Shown: positions 21,546 to 33,463 of the stretch, in pieces | Position numbering within the stretch: the first letter of the stretch is position 1 | Layout of the letters: every line of letters starts with the position of its first letter | Program-made: the position numbers and the translations under genes | The notes under the pieces: model-generated | What the model was told of the DNA's origin: nothing | Databases searched by the model: none | Seen by the model: the letters and a program-made list of their open reading frames with translations, nothing else | NCBI GenBank assembly: GCA_963786195.1 | Contig: CAWAYH010000006.1 | Location: 248,001-312,000 of the forward strand | DNA from: CAWAYH01 sp963786195 | GTDB lineage: Bacteria > Acidobacteriota > Vicinamibacteria > Vicinamibacterales > 2-12-FULL-66-21 | Length of the DNA: 64,000 nucleotides | Direction: 5' to 3'

Positions 21546-23821
21546 ATGCCCGCTGCGAAGCGGACCGGACGGGGTACCCGTCCGGTTCAGCGTCAACCTC
21601 CCACTGCACCGCCGGCGGTCCGATGGACGGCCGCGCCAATCTGGCTGGCCCTGCTCGTCATCGGCGTCGTCACGCTGCTGGTCTACCAGCCCGCCTGGCA
21701 TGGCGGCATGGTGTGGGACGATGACGCGCACCTGACGCGGAGCGATCTCCGATCGGCCGAAGGCTTGTGGCGCATCTGGTTCGACGTTGGTGCCACGCAG
21801 CAGTACTACCCGGCCGTCCACTCCGCCTTCTGGCTGTTCTTCCAGTTGTGGGGCGGCGACACCCTCGGGTATCACCTCGTCAACATCGGCCTCCACGCGA
21901 TCTCGGCGGTCCTCCTCGGATTGATCCTCCTGCGCCTGAAGGCGCCCGCGCCGTGGCTGGCGGCCATCGTGTTCGCGCTGCATCCGGTACAGGTCGAATC
22001 GGTCGCGTGGATGACCGAGCTGAAGAACACGTTGTCGACGGTGTGCTTTCTCGCGGTCGGCGCTCGTGTACCTCCGTTTCGACGAGCGGCGCGAGACGAG
22101 GCTCTATGCAGTGTCGCTCGTCCTCTTCGTCCTGGCCCTCTTGAGCAAGACCGTCACCGCGAGCCTGCCGGCGGCCCTCTTGATCGTTTTCTGGTGGATG
22201 CGCGGCCGGATCGACTGGCGGCGTGACGTGCAGCCGCTGATTCCGTTCTTCGTGCTGGGACTGGCCGGCGGACTGATGACGGCCTGGTTCGAGCGCGCGC
22301 TGCTCGGGGCGGAGGGTGCCGAGTACCAGCTCGATCCGATCCAGCGCCTACTGCTCGCCGGGCGCGCGATCTGGTTCTATGTCGGAAAACTGATCTGGCC
22401 CGCGCACCTGTCGTTCATCTATCCGAGATGGCAGATCGACCGCGCGGACTGGGTGCAGTATCTCTATCCTCTTGGCGTCGCCGCGTCCGTCTTCGGGTTC
22501 TGGATGGTGCGCGGACGGACGCGGTCGCCTCTGGCAGCCGCGCTTCTGTACTGCGGCATGCTGTTCCCCGCGTTGGGATTCGTGGACGTCTATCCGTTCC
22601 GCTACTCGTTCGTGGCGGATCACTTTCAGTACCTCGCGTGCGCGCCGATGATCGCGCTGCTGTGCGGAGGGCTGCTCGCCGCAACGCGGTTCACGAGCCT
22701 GCCCGTGCGAACGGCGGAAATCGCCCTGATTGTCGTCCTGGCCATTCCGCTGGGGTGGCTCACGTGGCGCGAGAGCGCGCAGTACCGAGACGCCGAGACG
22801 CTCTATCGTTCCACGCTCGTGCGGAACCCGTCCTGCTGGCTCTGTTACAACAACCTCGCGACCACCAGGCTGGCGGGCTCGACCGCGGAGTTGAACGAAG
22901 CCGTCGCTTACCTCACCGAAGCGCTGCGGCTGAACCCGGGCTTTGCGGAATCGCACAACAACCTCGGCGGCGCCTACCAGCGCCTCGGCAGATTGGACGA
23001 GGCGCTGCGCGAGCATCAGGAAGCGTTTCGCCTCAACCCGAGGCTGCTCGACGCCCGGTACAACGTCGGGCTCGTCTACCAGGCCATGGGCCAGCTCGAT
23101 CACGCGCGCGACGGAGTACGAAGCCGTGCTCCGCGCAAGGCCGGATCATCCCGGGGCGCGCACCAACCTCGGGACGATCGCGGCAAGGCAGGGACGCGCT
23201 GACGAGTCGATTCGCAGCCTCTCCGAAGCGGTCCGGCTCGATCCCGACAACTGGCGCGCGCATGGCAATCTCGGCGGCGTCCTGCTGCAGCTCGGGCGCG
23301 TCGACGAAGCGATAGTCGAGCAGCGGCAAGCCGTGCGCCTCGCGCCGAACGAAGCGTCCGCCCGCATCGACCTCGGGACCGCGCTGGCAGCCGCGGGCCG
23401 CCTGGACGAGGCGGCGGCCGAGTTCCAGGAGGCGGTGCGGCTCGCGCCTGAATCTCCGGACGCCTGGAACGGTCTGGGCGCAGTGCTCGGTCAGGCAGGT
23501 CGCTTCGACGACGCGATCATGAACTTCATGCAGGCCGTGCGGCTGCAGCCGGGGGCCGCGACCGCGCACTATCGCCTCGCGGTCGCCCTGGCAGCCGGAG
23601 GTCGAACGGGCGAGGCGATCGCGGAGTTTCAGGAGGCACTGAAGCTCGACCCCGCGCTGGCGGAAGCCCATCACGACCTGGGGGCCGCGCTCGCCAACTC
23701 CGGGCGGTTCGACGAGGCCGCCCGCCAGTTCAGGGAGACGCTTCGTCTTCGGCCCGACTACCCGGGTGCGCGAGAGAACCTGGAACGCGCGACGCGCGCA
23801 GCCCGCCCATCCGGCCGTTGA
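21546..23821 (+). CDS. Polytopic membrane protein with C-terminal TPR array (glycosyltransferase-like N-terminus)
   Basis: The N-terminal part has many hydrophobic segments (APIWLALLVIGVVTLLVYQP; LVLFVLALLSKTVTASLPAA) and the motif MVWDDDAHLTR, seen in the first loop of PMT/ArnT-like or O-GlcNAc-like membrane proteins with TPRs. At least eight TPR units follow (LNPGFAESHNNLGGAYQRLG and so on) to the stop at 23821. Frame changes near 22060 and 23115 split it into three open segments. The start ATG 21546 is the first available; no strong ribosome-binding site is seen. Such proteins are common in Acidobacteriota and mostly uncharacterised; transfer of sugars to exported proteins is only a suggestion. 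Confidence 0.8.
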
Positions 23822-23831
23822 ACCCTCCGCA

Positions 23832-23858
23832 CTCCAGCACCTCCAGCACCTCCAGCAC
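23832..23858. repeat. Three tandem copies of CTCCAGCAC
   Basis: A perfect 9-base unit is repeated three times just after the stop codon of the TPR protein and before the TSUP permease. No stem or T-run accompanies it. Confidence 0.7.
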
Positions 23859-23905
23859 CTTCGGGCGTGTGATACGCTGGCGCGCTCAAAGGAGACTGCT
23901 GACGC

Positions 23906-24805
23906 ATGAATCCGATTACGGGACTCCTCTGGGCGCTTGGCGCGCTGACCGCGGCCTATGTGGCCCTCTGGGCCAAGGCGGTGCGCGCCACGCGGACCAC
24001 GGCGCCGGCTGGTGATGCACCGGCAACCGATCGGCGGTTTCCGAATCCGTTTCAGATCCTTCTTGGAGCACTGACCAACTTCTTCGACGCGCTCGGCATC
24101 GGATCGTTCGCGACGACGACAGCGGTGTTCCGGTTCATGAAGATGGTGCCCGATCGCATCATCCCGGGCACGCTCAACGTCGGTCACACGCTTCCAACCA
24201 TCACCCAGGCCTTCATTTTCACGTCCATCATCCCGGTTGACGTGCTGACGCTCTTCGCGATGATCGCTGCCGCTGTGCTCGGCGCCTGGCTGGGCGCCGG
24301 CATCGTCGCGGGCTTCTCCAAGCGTAAGGTTCAGATCGGGATGGGATCGGCGCTGCTGGCCGCGGCCACGTTCATGTTCATGCGGCAAATGAGTCTCTTT
24401 CCGCCCGGCAGCGAGGAAATAGGGGTTCGAGGGCTGACGCTCCTCGTCGCGGTTGCAGGGAATTTCGCGCTCGGGGCCTTGATGACCCTGGGCATCGGCC
24501 TCTATGCGCCCTGCATGATCCTCGTGAGCCTGCTCGGGATGAGCGAGCGAACGGCGTTTCCCATCATGATGGGTTCTTGCGCGTTCCTGATGCCTGTAGG
24601 CAGTCTCCGATTCGTCCGGGAGCAGGCCTACAGCCTGCGGAACGCGCTCGGATTGACGCTGGGTGGCATCGTGGGTTCGTACGTTGCCGGGAAGTTCTTT
24701 CAGGAGCTGGATATCCGAACGGTCCGCTGGCTGGTGATCGTGGTGGTCATCTACACGGGCGTGACGATGCTGGTGTCGGCGGCGACCGACAAGGGGAAGG
24801 ACTGA
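23906..24805 (+). CDS. TSUP/TauE-family membrane permease
   Basis: 299 residues with about eight hydrophobic helices and the family's duplicated half-motif (ILLGALTNFFDALGIGSFAT near the N-terminus; VAGNFALGALMTLGIGLYAP in the second half). TSUP proteins carry small sulfur compounds or other organic anions across the inner membrane, but the substrate cannot be told from sequence. ATG 23906 follows AAAGGAG at 11 bases. It is the first of two plus-strand genes before the repeat element; no functional link to the S9 peptidase is evident. Confidence 0.85.
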   Translation: MNPITGLLWALGALTAAYVALWAKAVRATRTTAPAGDAPATDRRFPNPFQILLGALTNFFDALGIGSFATTTAVFRFMKMVPDRIIPGTLNVGHTLPTITQAFIFTSIIPVDVLTLFAMIAAAVLGAWLGAGIVAGFSKRKVQIGMGSALLAAATFMFMRQMSLFPPGSEEIGVRGLTLLVAVAGNFALGALMTLGIGLYAPCMILVSLLGMSERTAFPIMMGSCAFLMPVGSLRFVREQAYSLRNALGLTLGGIVGSYVAGKFFQELDIRTVRWLVIVVVIYTGVTMLVSAATDKGKD

Positions 24806-24909
24806 CCCCTGCTCGGCCTTATCGCCTCATAACCCGATCAAATAATTCGGCGCCGGGAATCGCCTGTAGAATTTCGGCAGAACACCCGTCATACCCAAGG
24901 AGCTTCCGC

Positions 24910-27244
<2,335 letters not shown>

Positions 27245-27248
27245 AAGA

Positions 27249-27366
27249 TGATTGCAGACTGCGGATTGCCGATTGCGGATTGCCATTGCGGGTTGGGGAT
27301 TGGGGATTGATTGGAGATTGGGGATTGATTGGAGATTGCGGATTGATTGGAGATGCGGATTGATGC
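27249..27366. repeat. Heptamer-based low-complexity element, GATTGGG/GATTGCG type
   Basis: About 118 bases made of near-copies of GGGGATT, GGAGATT and GCGGATT, each about 7 bases, all in one orientation, directly after the S9 stop codon. A related element with both orientations is at 56565-56738. Confidence 0.75.
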
Positions 27367-27499
27367 CGTGAAGACTCGCGGATCGACGCAGGACGTGAGG
27401 AAATACCGGTGGCAACCGAGATAGTCAAAACCGGAAGATGGCGAGGGTATTGATGGATGTCGCTTGAGACGGCTTGGATGTAAAGGCCGTAGGCGGACA

Positions 27500-28522
27500 C
27501 TACGGATTGGGCTTCGAGTCGTTCTTCGTCCGCGCGACGGCCTCTTCGAGCAGCGCGAACGGTGAGGCCGGCGTCGCGCTGAAGATCCGTGACTGCCAAT
27601 CCTGGACGAGGGCATCGACAAGCAGGAACAGCGCGAGTCCCTCGTCCTGCGACCAGTACCTGCGATTGTCGCGCACGAGCTTCAGCGCTTCGAGCTCGTT
27701 CCCGCCGGCGCGTACCTTCATCAGGCGGAACGCGGCCCACTGCCCTACGCCCTCCATCGTCAGAAACAGGCTCTCGAGCTCTTCGTACGCCTTGTTCTGA
27801 CCGCTGAAGTAGCGGGCCTGCCGCTGCCTGGCCATCTGGAGCCCGCGACTCGTGAGCTCGAGCCGCCTCGCGGGTTCGGGAGCCGCGGCCGCGCGATAGA
27901 AGAGATCGCGCTCCTTGTTGAACGCCGCCTCGAATCCTGGCGCCCGCTTGAACTCCGCCTGCACGACGTCGTCGTTGATCGGATAGACCAGCTCGTTCTT
28001 CCGGGCGAGGTCGCGCACCTGGCGGTTGATCGGGAGCAACAGCCGGGTGTGGGTCATCTCGTGGCTGAAGACGCCCTGGAGGTATTCGGCTCGCGTGCGG
28101 GCGCTCACCTCGCGGGACTGCCAGACCGACGGCATGGCCATGACGAAGAACGCCGCGCGACCGTTCCGATAGAGCGACGTGCTCGCCTTCATTTCGACGG
28201 TGATCGGCACGCCGCTCGGCAGGAGGACGGTGCCCTTGTGCGGCACCGCGCGGACGGGCACCGGGGCGCCGGCGAACGTCAGCGTCGTGTTGACCGGCAC
28301 GGACGACGCCTCGAGCGACGGCTCTGGCGCGAGATGCCACACGCACGCCGCGTCGAAGAGGACGATCCACGGGAGCGGCATGGGATCGAGTCGCAGGAAC
28401 TCCTTGCTCACCTGCGCCCATCCGTCGAGCGCGCGTTGAATCCAGTCGACTTCGGGTGTGGTGAAGCCACAGGTCCGCGGATCGGCAGAGGTCGACTGCG
28501 ACGTCGACACGCCGGACGTCAA
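27500..28522 (-). CDS. Exported protein with HEMTH zinc-site motif (putative metallopeptidase-like)
   Basis: The open frame ends at 27500 and has its first possible start (TTG) at 28522, but the same frame upstream reads HAIAASLLIATTLGLTSGV, a signal-peptide core, so the real start is probably near 28565 behind a base error. The middle contains FSHEMTHTRLL, an HExxH motif of zinc peptidases, but no clear third ligand pattern of a known family. The C-terminal half is helical (YEELESLFLTMEGVGQWAAF). About 355 residues. I do not recognise the family; the motif makes a secreted metalloprotein plausible. Confidence 0.65.
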   Translation of the reverse strand: MTSGVSTSQSTSADPRTCGFTTPEVDWIQRALDGWAQVSKEFLRLDPMPLPWIVLFDAACVWHLAPEPSLEASSVPVNTTLTFAGAPVPVRAVPHKGTVLLPSGVPITVEMKASTSLYRNGRAAFFVMAMPSVWQSREVSARTRAEYLQGVFSHEMTHTRLLLPINRQVRDLARKNELVYPINDDVVQAEFKRAPGFEAAFNKERDLFYRAAAAPEPARRLELTSRGLQMARQRQARYFSGQNKAYEELESLFLTMEGVGQWAAFRLMKVRAGGNELEALKLVRDNRRYWSQDEGLALFLLVDALVQDWQSRIFSATPASPFALLEEAVARTKNDSKPNP

Positions 28523-28666
28523 TCCAAGGGTTGTCGCAATCAGAAGGCTGGCCGCGATCGCGTGACGGATGATCCGGCCGGCCGATCCGGCTTGACGCAG
28601 AAGGCCTCTCCCTGTGTGGGCTCAAGTCTATCAAACCCCTCGAACCCCAGGGAGGATGGCGCTGCG

Positions 28667-28783
28667 CTACATATCCGCGCTCAGGACGGTTACGGGATTG
28701 ACGCGCGTGGCGCGCAGGGCGGGGATGAACGCCGCGGCCAGGGCAGTTCCGGCCAGGACCAGCGCGACGAGCAGGAACGATCC
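28667..28783 (-). pseudogene. C-terminal fragment of an ADOP/FtsX permease
   Basis: Only the last 36 residues remain, ending FIPALRATRVNPVTVLSADM before the stop at 28667. It closely matches the last 36 residues of the permease at 34705 (FIPALRATRVNPVTALSAEA), and the DNA of the two tails is nearly identical for about 105 bases before diverging abruptly near 28783. This is the relic of a duplication or recombination. Confidence 0.8.
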
Positions 28784-28880
28784 GTTCTTTGAGCACCGGG
28801 TAGGGCCATTCGCGTACATTCGCGGACCGGATCGGCCACAGGCGCAGAGCGGTCGACCGCGAACTCGGCGGCCCACACGA

Positions 28881-29042
28881 CTATGCGAGGCTCGCGGCAA
28901 GACGCTCGCGGGTAACGCCGAAGGCTTGCAGCAGATTCGTGGCGGTCGACTCCTCATTCTGGAGTAGAGCCAACAGGAGATGCTCGGCACGAACCTCGGC
29001 ACCACCCAGGATGTCTGCTTCCCTCACTGCCCGGAAGAGCAC
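28881..29042 (-). pseudogene. Orphan Clp N-terminal repeat fragment
   Basis: A short frame from about GTG 29042 to the stop at 28881 (53 codons) reads LFRAVREADILGGAEVRAEH, then LLLALLQNEES, then LLQAFGVTRERLAASL. This matches one Clp_N repeat, the protein-binding domain at the start of ClpA/ClpC, including the highly typical EHLLLALL. The frame stays open back to about 29076 but becomes unlike Clp. There is no second repeat and no ATPase. It is either a remnant of a small Clp-N protein or a very short stand-alone gene. Confidence 0.6.
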
Positions 29043-29167
29043 CGCCTTGCAATGCAAATGCAGAAGGCACCCTCATGAAAACCGTGAAACCGGCAGTCGA
29101 GGTTGCCAACCTGACACTGACAACCAAACGGGAAAACAACTACAGACGTCAATTGACTTCGGCGGCT

Positions 29168-29455
29168 TTACCGAGCCGACAGAAGTCGTCTCATTTCGCT
29201 ATTCCCGAAACTACGCACCATCCCTTGAATCGTGATGCCGATTACCGGTACCCGGAAACAAGTCCGCCGGTAGCCCGCAAGCGTCAAAGGTGTTCGGCCC
29301 TCTGCGTCAGCCTCATGGACGTGGGCGCCCGCATTAACCAAGATTCGAACCGTGCCGAGTCTCTTGGGGCCACCCAACACGGCGTGCGCGAGAGCGGACC
29401 GACCGAATATATCTCTCGCGTTGACATCGGCTCCTGCACCCAGCAGAGCGACCGG
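29168..29455 (-). pseudogene. Ankyrin-repeat protein fragment, truncated by IS66 remnant
   Basis: About 95 residues with two ankyrin units (LLGAGADVNARDIFGRSALA and RILVNAGAHVHEADAEGRTP) and a C-terminal tail ending at 29168. The N-terminal side stops matching ankyrin at about 29455, exactly where plus-strand IS66 sequence begins, so an insertion seems to have cut the gene. Confidence 0.65.
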
Positions 29456-29459
29456 GGCG

Positions 29460-29695
29460 GGTGTTGAAGTGGAGTTCCGCGGGGGCGAGCGCCTCACGAT
29501 TCACGAGGGCACGTCGACGGACCTGGTGCGCGCGGTGGTCCTGGCGCTGCGCGCCGCGTGCTGACGATCTCGCCAGCGGTCCGGATCTACGTGGCGACTG
29601 GTGCGACGGATCTGCGGCGCTCGATCGATGGGTTTGCCGCAGTGGTACGCGCCCGCTTCGATCTTGACCCGTTGTCCGGTCATCTGTTCTCGCGT
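29460..29695 (+). mobile_element. IS66-family remnant (end of tnpA, start of tnpB)
   Basis: The plus-strand frame ending near 29564 gives VEVEFRGGERLTIHEGTST, like the tail of an IS66 TnpA. It is followed at once by SPAVRIYVATGATDLRRSID and FAAVVRARFDLDPLSGHLF, the conserved start of IS66 TnpB (Orf2). After HLF the match ends; no tnpC transposase or terminal repeats were found. An old, deleted copy. Confidence 0.7.
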
Positions 29696-29924
29696 ACCTC
29701 AAAGACGTGCTGCTGCGCGTCGCCAGCAGGTCGGTGCATCTCCCCGATGGTCGCTCTGATGCGTGTGCAGATCTACGACGCAGGAGCAACTGCGCCGTTT
29801 GCGGGCGTGGCGCTCGATGAATCCAATCCGCATCCTGCCGTTCGATGTGCGTTCGGCGAGCAACGACAAAACGAAGCCGAGACTCGGCGCTGGACTTCGC
29901 GGCGTCGTGTTTTTGTTCGTAGTA

Positions 29925-32346
29925 TCAGTTTGTGCGGAGAGCGTCGGAAGCGTCGAGACGACGCAGCCTCAAGGCGGCGGACAATCCCGCCAACGCTGCA
30001 CACGCTAACATCGTTGTCGCCACGGTCCCATATGTCAGAGGGTCAAGCGCACTCAACCCCACGAGGAGTGAAGTCAAGAGCCGAGCAACTCCGGCCGCAA
30101 AACCAACTCCTACGGCAACGCCGATCGAAACTGGAAACAGCGCGGCAGCGACGCTGTGCAATATCACATCCCGCCGAGTCGCGCCCAACGCAAGACGTAT
30201 TCCGAACTCGTATTGTTGCGACTCGGCCAAGTATGCAACCAGCCCAAAGACACCACCCACGCCGAGAATCAGCGCCACGAGGCCGAACCCCGAGAAGAAC
30301 CAGGCCCCGAGCCGCTGCGGTCCCAAATCGCGCCCGACAATTTCCCGCCCTGTTTCGACTTTCACCCACGGCGCATCGGGGAGTGCCTGCTGGATCACCT
30401 TCCGAACGGTATCAACGAGGGCTGTCGCGTTAGTGGCGCGTAAGACGAAGTGCGGCTCGATCCCGAACGCCTCTTGTCTTACAGTAATCAGTACGCCTGC
30501 AGCTGGCCGAGAAAAGGATCCAAAACAGAAGTCATCGGCTATGCCAACGACGACGTAACTGCCGTCCCGCCCGCCTTCCTGCACAGACAGAATTTGACCA
30601 AGCGGATCTTCACCTGGCCAGAGACTTTCAGCCAGCGCCCCGGTGACTACCGCGGGCAATGGACTCGCGGTTGCATCTGCGTCGGTCAACCCGCGCCCGA
30701 GCAGCATCGGCACACCGATCGTTCTCAACAGCTCGCCCCCCCAAACATGCGCCCCAGGAGCAACTCGCGTCGCCGTCGTCCAGTCTGGATGACTTGCGAC
30801 GCAGTCAATGTAGTTGCTTGGTCCAAGCCAATGGGAGACATCCCTTCCGCAACCGCATTCACACCAGGCACTGCGCGGAGTGCTTCTAGTGTTCGAGTTG
30901 CTGCGCTCTCGAATAGCCTGTAACTCCGAATCGATTGGGCCGATGGCTCTCAGTGGAGATAGTGTCTGCAAGGTGACGAATAATGTGCGGTCTACGTCGA
31001 AGCCTGAGCCCAACCTCAACCCGCGAGCAACAGTACCGCACGAATAGTCCAGCGACCACGAGAACGACGATCGCTGCAGAGACTTGAAATGCCAGGAGAG
31101 TCTGACGCACGCGTCGTGAGTTGGCTGGAGATGTGGCCGAAGATCCGCCACCATCTCGAGTGCTAGATTGAGCCGCATGGTGCGCCGCATTGGTAATAGT
31201 GCCGCAAGGACCAGCGTGAGAACCGTGGTCAAGACGGCCACCCCCAGCACGCGGCCGTCTATCGACAAATTGAGTCGACCCAAGTTCACCCCCCCTGGGA
31301 GGTTGAGCGCTGGAAGGGTCCGTAAGCCCCACACAGCAACCAAGAGGGCACCCACTGTTCCGCTGACCGTCAGTATCGCCAGCTCTCGAGATAGTTCCGT
31401 CGCTATCCGTCGGCCAGAAGCACCCAGCACCGTCTTGATCGCGAGCTCACGACGACGACGCTCATAGTGCACCAGCACTAAAGACATGAGTGTGGCACAA
31501 CCGCCCAGCAGCACGAGTACGGCCAAACTGGCAACGACCGAAAGGACCCCTGTCTCCCGGATCATGATGGTGTGCGACTCTGGCGTGCCGAATGCGTGGC
31601 TCAAAGGGACAATGGCAAGCCGTTCCCAAAGGCGACGGTGACGCTCGTCAACATGCGTCTCTTGGAATCGACGTGAAGCATCGTGGACGCTCTGGCCCGG
31701 ATGCAAGCGGCCGAACACCATGAGCGGCAGGAGGCTGCTTTCCGGTCGGCGCGAGGCTCGCGGGATGAGAGTCGTCGGAATCCAGATGTCCACCATCTCG
31801 CCACGGCGCGCACCCTGAAAATCAGGTGGGGCGACGCCGATGATACGGAGGGTGAACGGTGTGCTCGTCACCAGAGCGCCGATTACCTCGGCCCTTCGGT
31901 TAAACTCGCGGGTCCAGAGGCGATCGCTAATGATCCCCACCGGTTCGGCGCCTTGTCGGTTGTCTTCCGGCGTGAAATCGCGTCCGCGAATCGACAGCCC
32001 GAACAACCGGAAATACTCCAACGTGACGCCCAGCGTCTCGACCTGACGCTGAACACCAGCCAGAGCTATTCGCGGTTGAAGGCCCGCCTCACGGTCGCTG
32101 GTGATGACCTGACCGGCGGTCGCCTCGAACGCGCGCCACGCCGGCCCTTCGATTCTAAAAAAAGCTGCGTCGCCGGGAGGACTGCTGCGGACAACGACGA
32201 CGAGGCGATCGGCCGCAGAAACGGACAACGGCCTCAGCCACAGCGCATTCACTATTGTGAACACGATGAGATTGGCGCCTACAGCGACCGCAAGAGTGCC
32301 GGTTGATAGTCCTGATTAGCTGCGATGTCGGGAAATCCATCTCCAC
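29925..32346 (-). CDS. ADOP-type MacB/FtsX ABC permease, damaged or error-rich
   Basis: A MacB periplasmic core (LEYFRLFGLSIRGRDFTPED) lies between FtsX membrane segments (VLSVVASLAVLVLLGGCATL; RRELAIKTVLGASGRR), and a second FtsX block ends the protein (YEFGIRLALGATRRDVILHS, then LRLRRLDASDALRTN). The N-terminal helix is in another frame (GTLAVAVGANLIVFTIVNAL) with a shift near 32300. Paired shifts near 31140/31040 and 30920/30830 put LLAFQVSAAIVVLVVAGLFV and ATRTLEALRAVPGVNAVAEG out of the main frame. ADOP permeases form tandem-FtsX peptide or lipid exporters typical of Acidobacteriota; no ATPase gene is adjacent. It lies in a lower-GC region and may be decaying, though error is equally possible. 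Confidence 0.75.
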
Positions 32347-32660
32347 ATGGAGACCGCCCGTCTCGCCCGCATACTATTCCTCTGGGAGGGCTAGCTTAGC
32401 AGCAGGGGATCCATAGGTTTTCCCCAACTCTGCCATACTAAAGCGGCCGCAAAAGCTAACATCAACACCGTCGAGCCTAACTCAAACGCTGAGCGCCACG
32501 GTGGACGTGTCGATGGGTGTCTTCATTACTACTCACAATGCCTCCTCCCGTACCACGATCAAGAGACTCCATAGTGGTGTCGGGTCGACTCGCGCAGCGC
32601 TTCTCTAACCGATTGCTGCTTGCCGCCCAGCACACCGATGAAGTACGGGCTGCCAACAGA
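32347..32660. other. Gap of about 310 bases between ADOP permease and the peptide relic
   Basis: No gene supported. On the minus strand a short frame ending near 32395 contains a hydrophobic stretch (GSTVLMLAFAAALVWQSW) that could be the tail of a lost membrane protein, but no start or homologous core is visible. Confidence 0.3.
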
Positions 32661-32905
32661 TTAGTCGCAGTAGCGTGTGCGGATAACGCCATACTCAATG
32701 ACTAGGCTAGCGTACAAGCAGCCGCCATGCTCCAGAAACAGTAACTGAGTAGTTCGCCCACAACCGTCACCATGACCGTTGTGACGTTCCCAACATGCAC
32801 AGGTGCAACTTCAATCTGTGCGTGTATTGTCTCGACTGGCGTATGCCTGAGTACGCCTGGACTGACTGACGAAGAGCCAGCGTCCGCCTCCCGCAGGGAG
32901 TTCCA
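32661..32905 (-). pseudogene. Degenerate copy of the small cysteine-rich secreted peptide
   Basis: It aligns with the gene at 32980-33247 from before the start to the end. The ribosome-binding region is conserved (GAGATGGAAC against GAGGTGGAAC), but the start ATG is TGG at 32905. NSL..., LRHTPVETIHAQ (against LVHTPSEPIRAQ) and GGCLYASLVIE (against TGCFYASHCEW) correspond, in two frames, with CTCACW and GDGC as further cysteines, ending at the stop 32661. A broken start plus frame change make it a relic. Confidence 0.6.
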
Positions 32906-32979
32906 GTTCCATCTCAGTTGACAACTAGACAGTTCACCCCGGGCACGGCGTCGAGGTAAGCACCTGAATGGCAGGCCTA

Positions 32980-33247
32980 CTAACAGGACCTGGGACACCA
33001 GCACATAGCGTATTGTTGCCCATCAATCCACTCGCAGTGACTAGCGTAAAAACAGCCGGTGCAGGCTGAACTATAACATTCAGAGCCATTGGACGCCCAG
33101 TAATATCCAGGAGGGTTGGGGCACTCCCAGCAGCCGCCATGTCGGACACTGCATCTGTGCGCGTATTGGCTCACTGGGGGTATGCACGAGGACGCTGACT
33201 AGCATAACGAAGAACGTGCAGCGTCTGATTCGAAATAGGGAGTTCAT
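32980..33247 (-). CDS. Small secreted cysteine-rich peptide precursor
   Basis: ATG 33247 lies six bases after GAGG. The first 31 residues are a signal peptide (MNSLFRIRRCTFFVMLVSVL, cleavage near IRAQ). After one frame change near 33150 the mature part, about 58 residues, carries ten cysteines in a dense pattern: GGCWECPNPPGYYW, ECYSSACTGCFYASHC, then AMCWCPRSC at the stop. An even cysteine count and export signal point to a disulfide-rich extracellular peptide. No known family was recognised. A degenerate relative lies just downstream, and ADOP-type exporters lie on both sides, which raises the possibility of a peptide-plus-exporter pair; that link is only inferred. Confidence 0.6.
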
Positions 33248-33463
33248 GTTCCACCTCAACAGACACTCAAGGGTTAGCCTCGCGCCGCGACGACAATCAT
33301 GGCCTCTGGTTGCCATCTCCGTTCCGTAGGCCACCGCAGGCTGCGTCAAGAGCCCACCGCCACTGTATGGCGATCACCTGAACAATGCGTGCGGATTATT
33401 GACTCTGCGTGCGTCGGCGCGGGGGCCCGCGGGAACGTCAGCGGTTCTTCGTCGCGAAGAGAC
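33248..33463. other. Gap between cysteine-rich peptide gene and response regulator
   Basis: 216 bases without a supported gene. It should hold the promoter of the peptide gene; no clear boxes were picked. Confidence 0.3.

Noticed and set aside
19328..21547. Long minus-strand open frame opposite the M36 gene
   Set aside because: Arg/Gly-rich shadow of a high-GC gene; the plus strand has clear CARDB and M36 domains.
32394..32500. Short hydrophobic minus-strand frame upstream of the ADOP gene
   Set aside because: No start, no ribosome-binding site and no recognisable family; recorded only in the gap entry.
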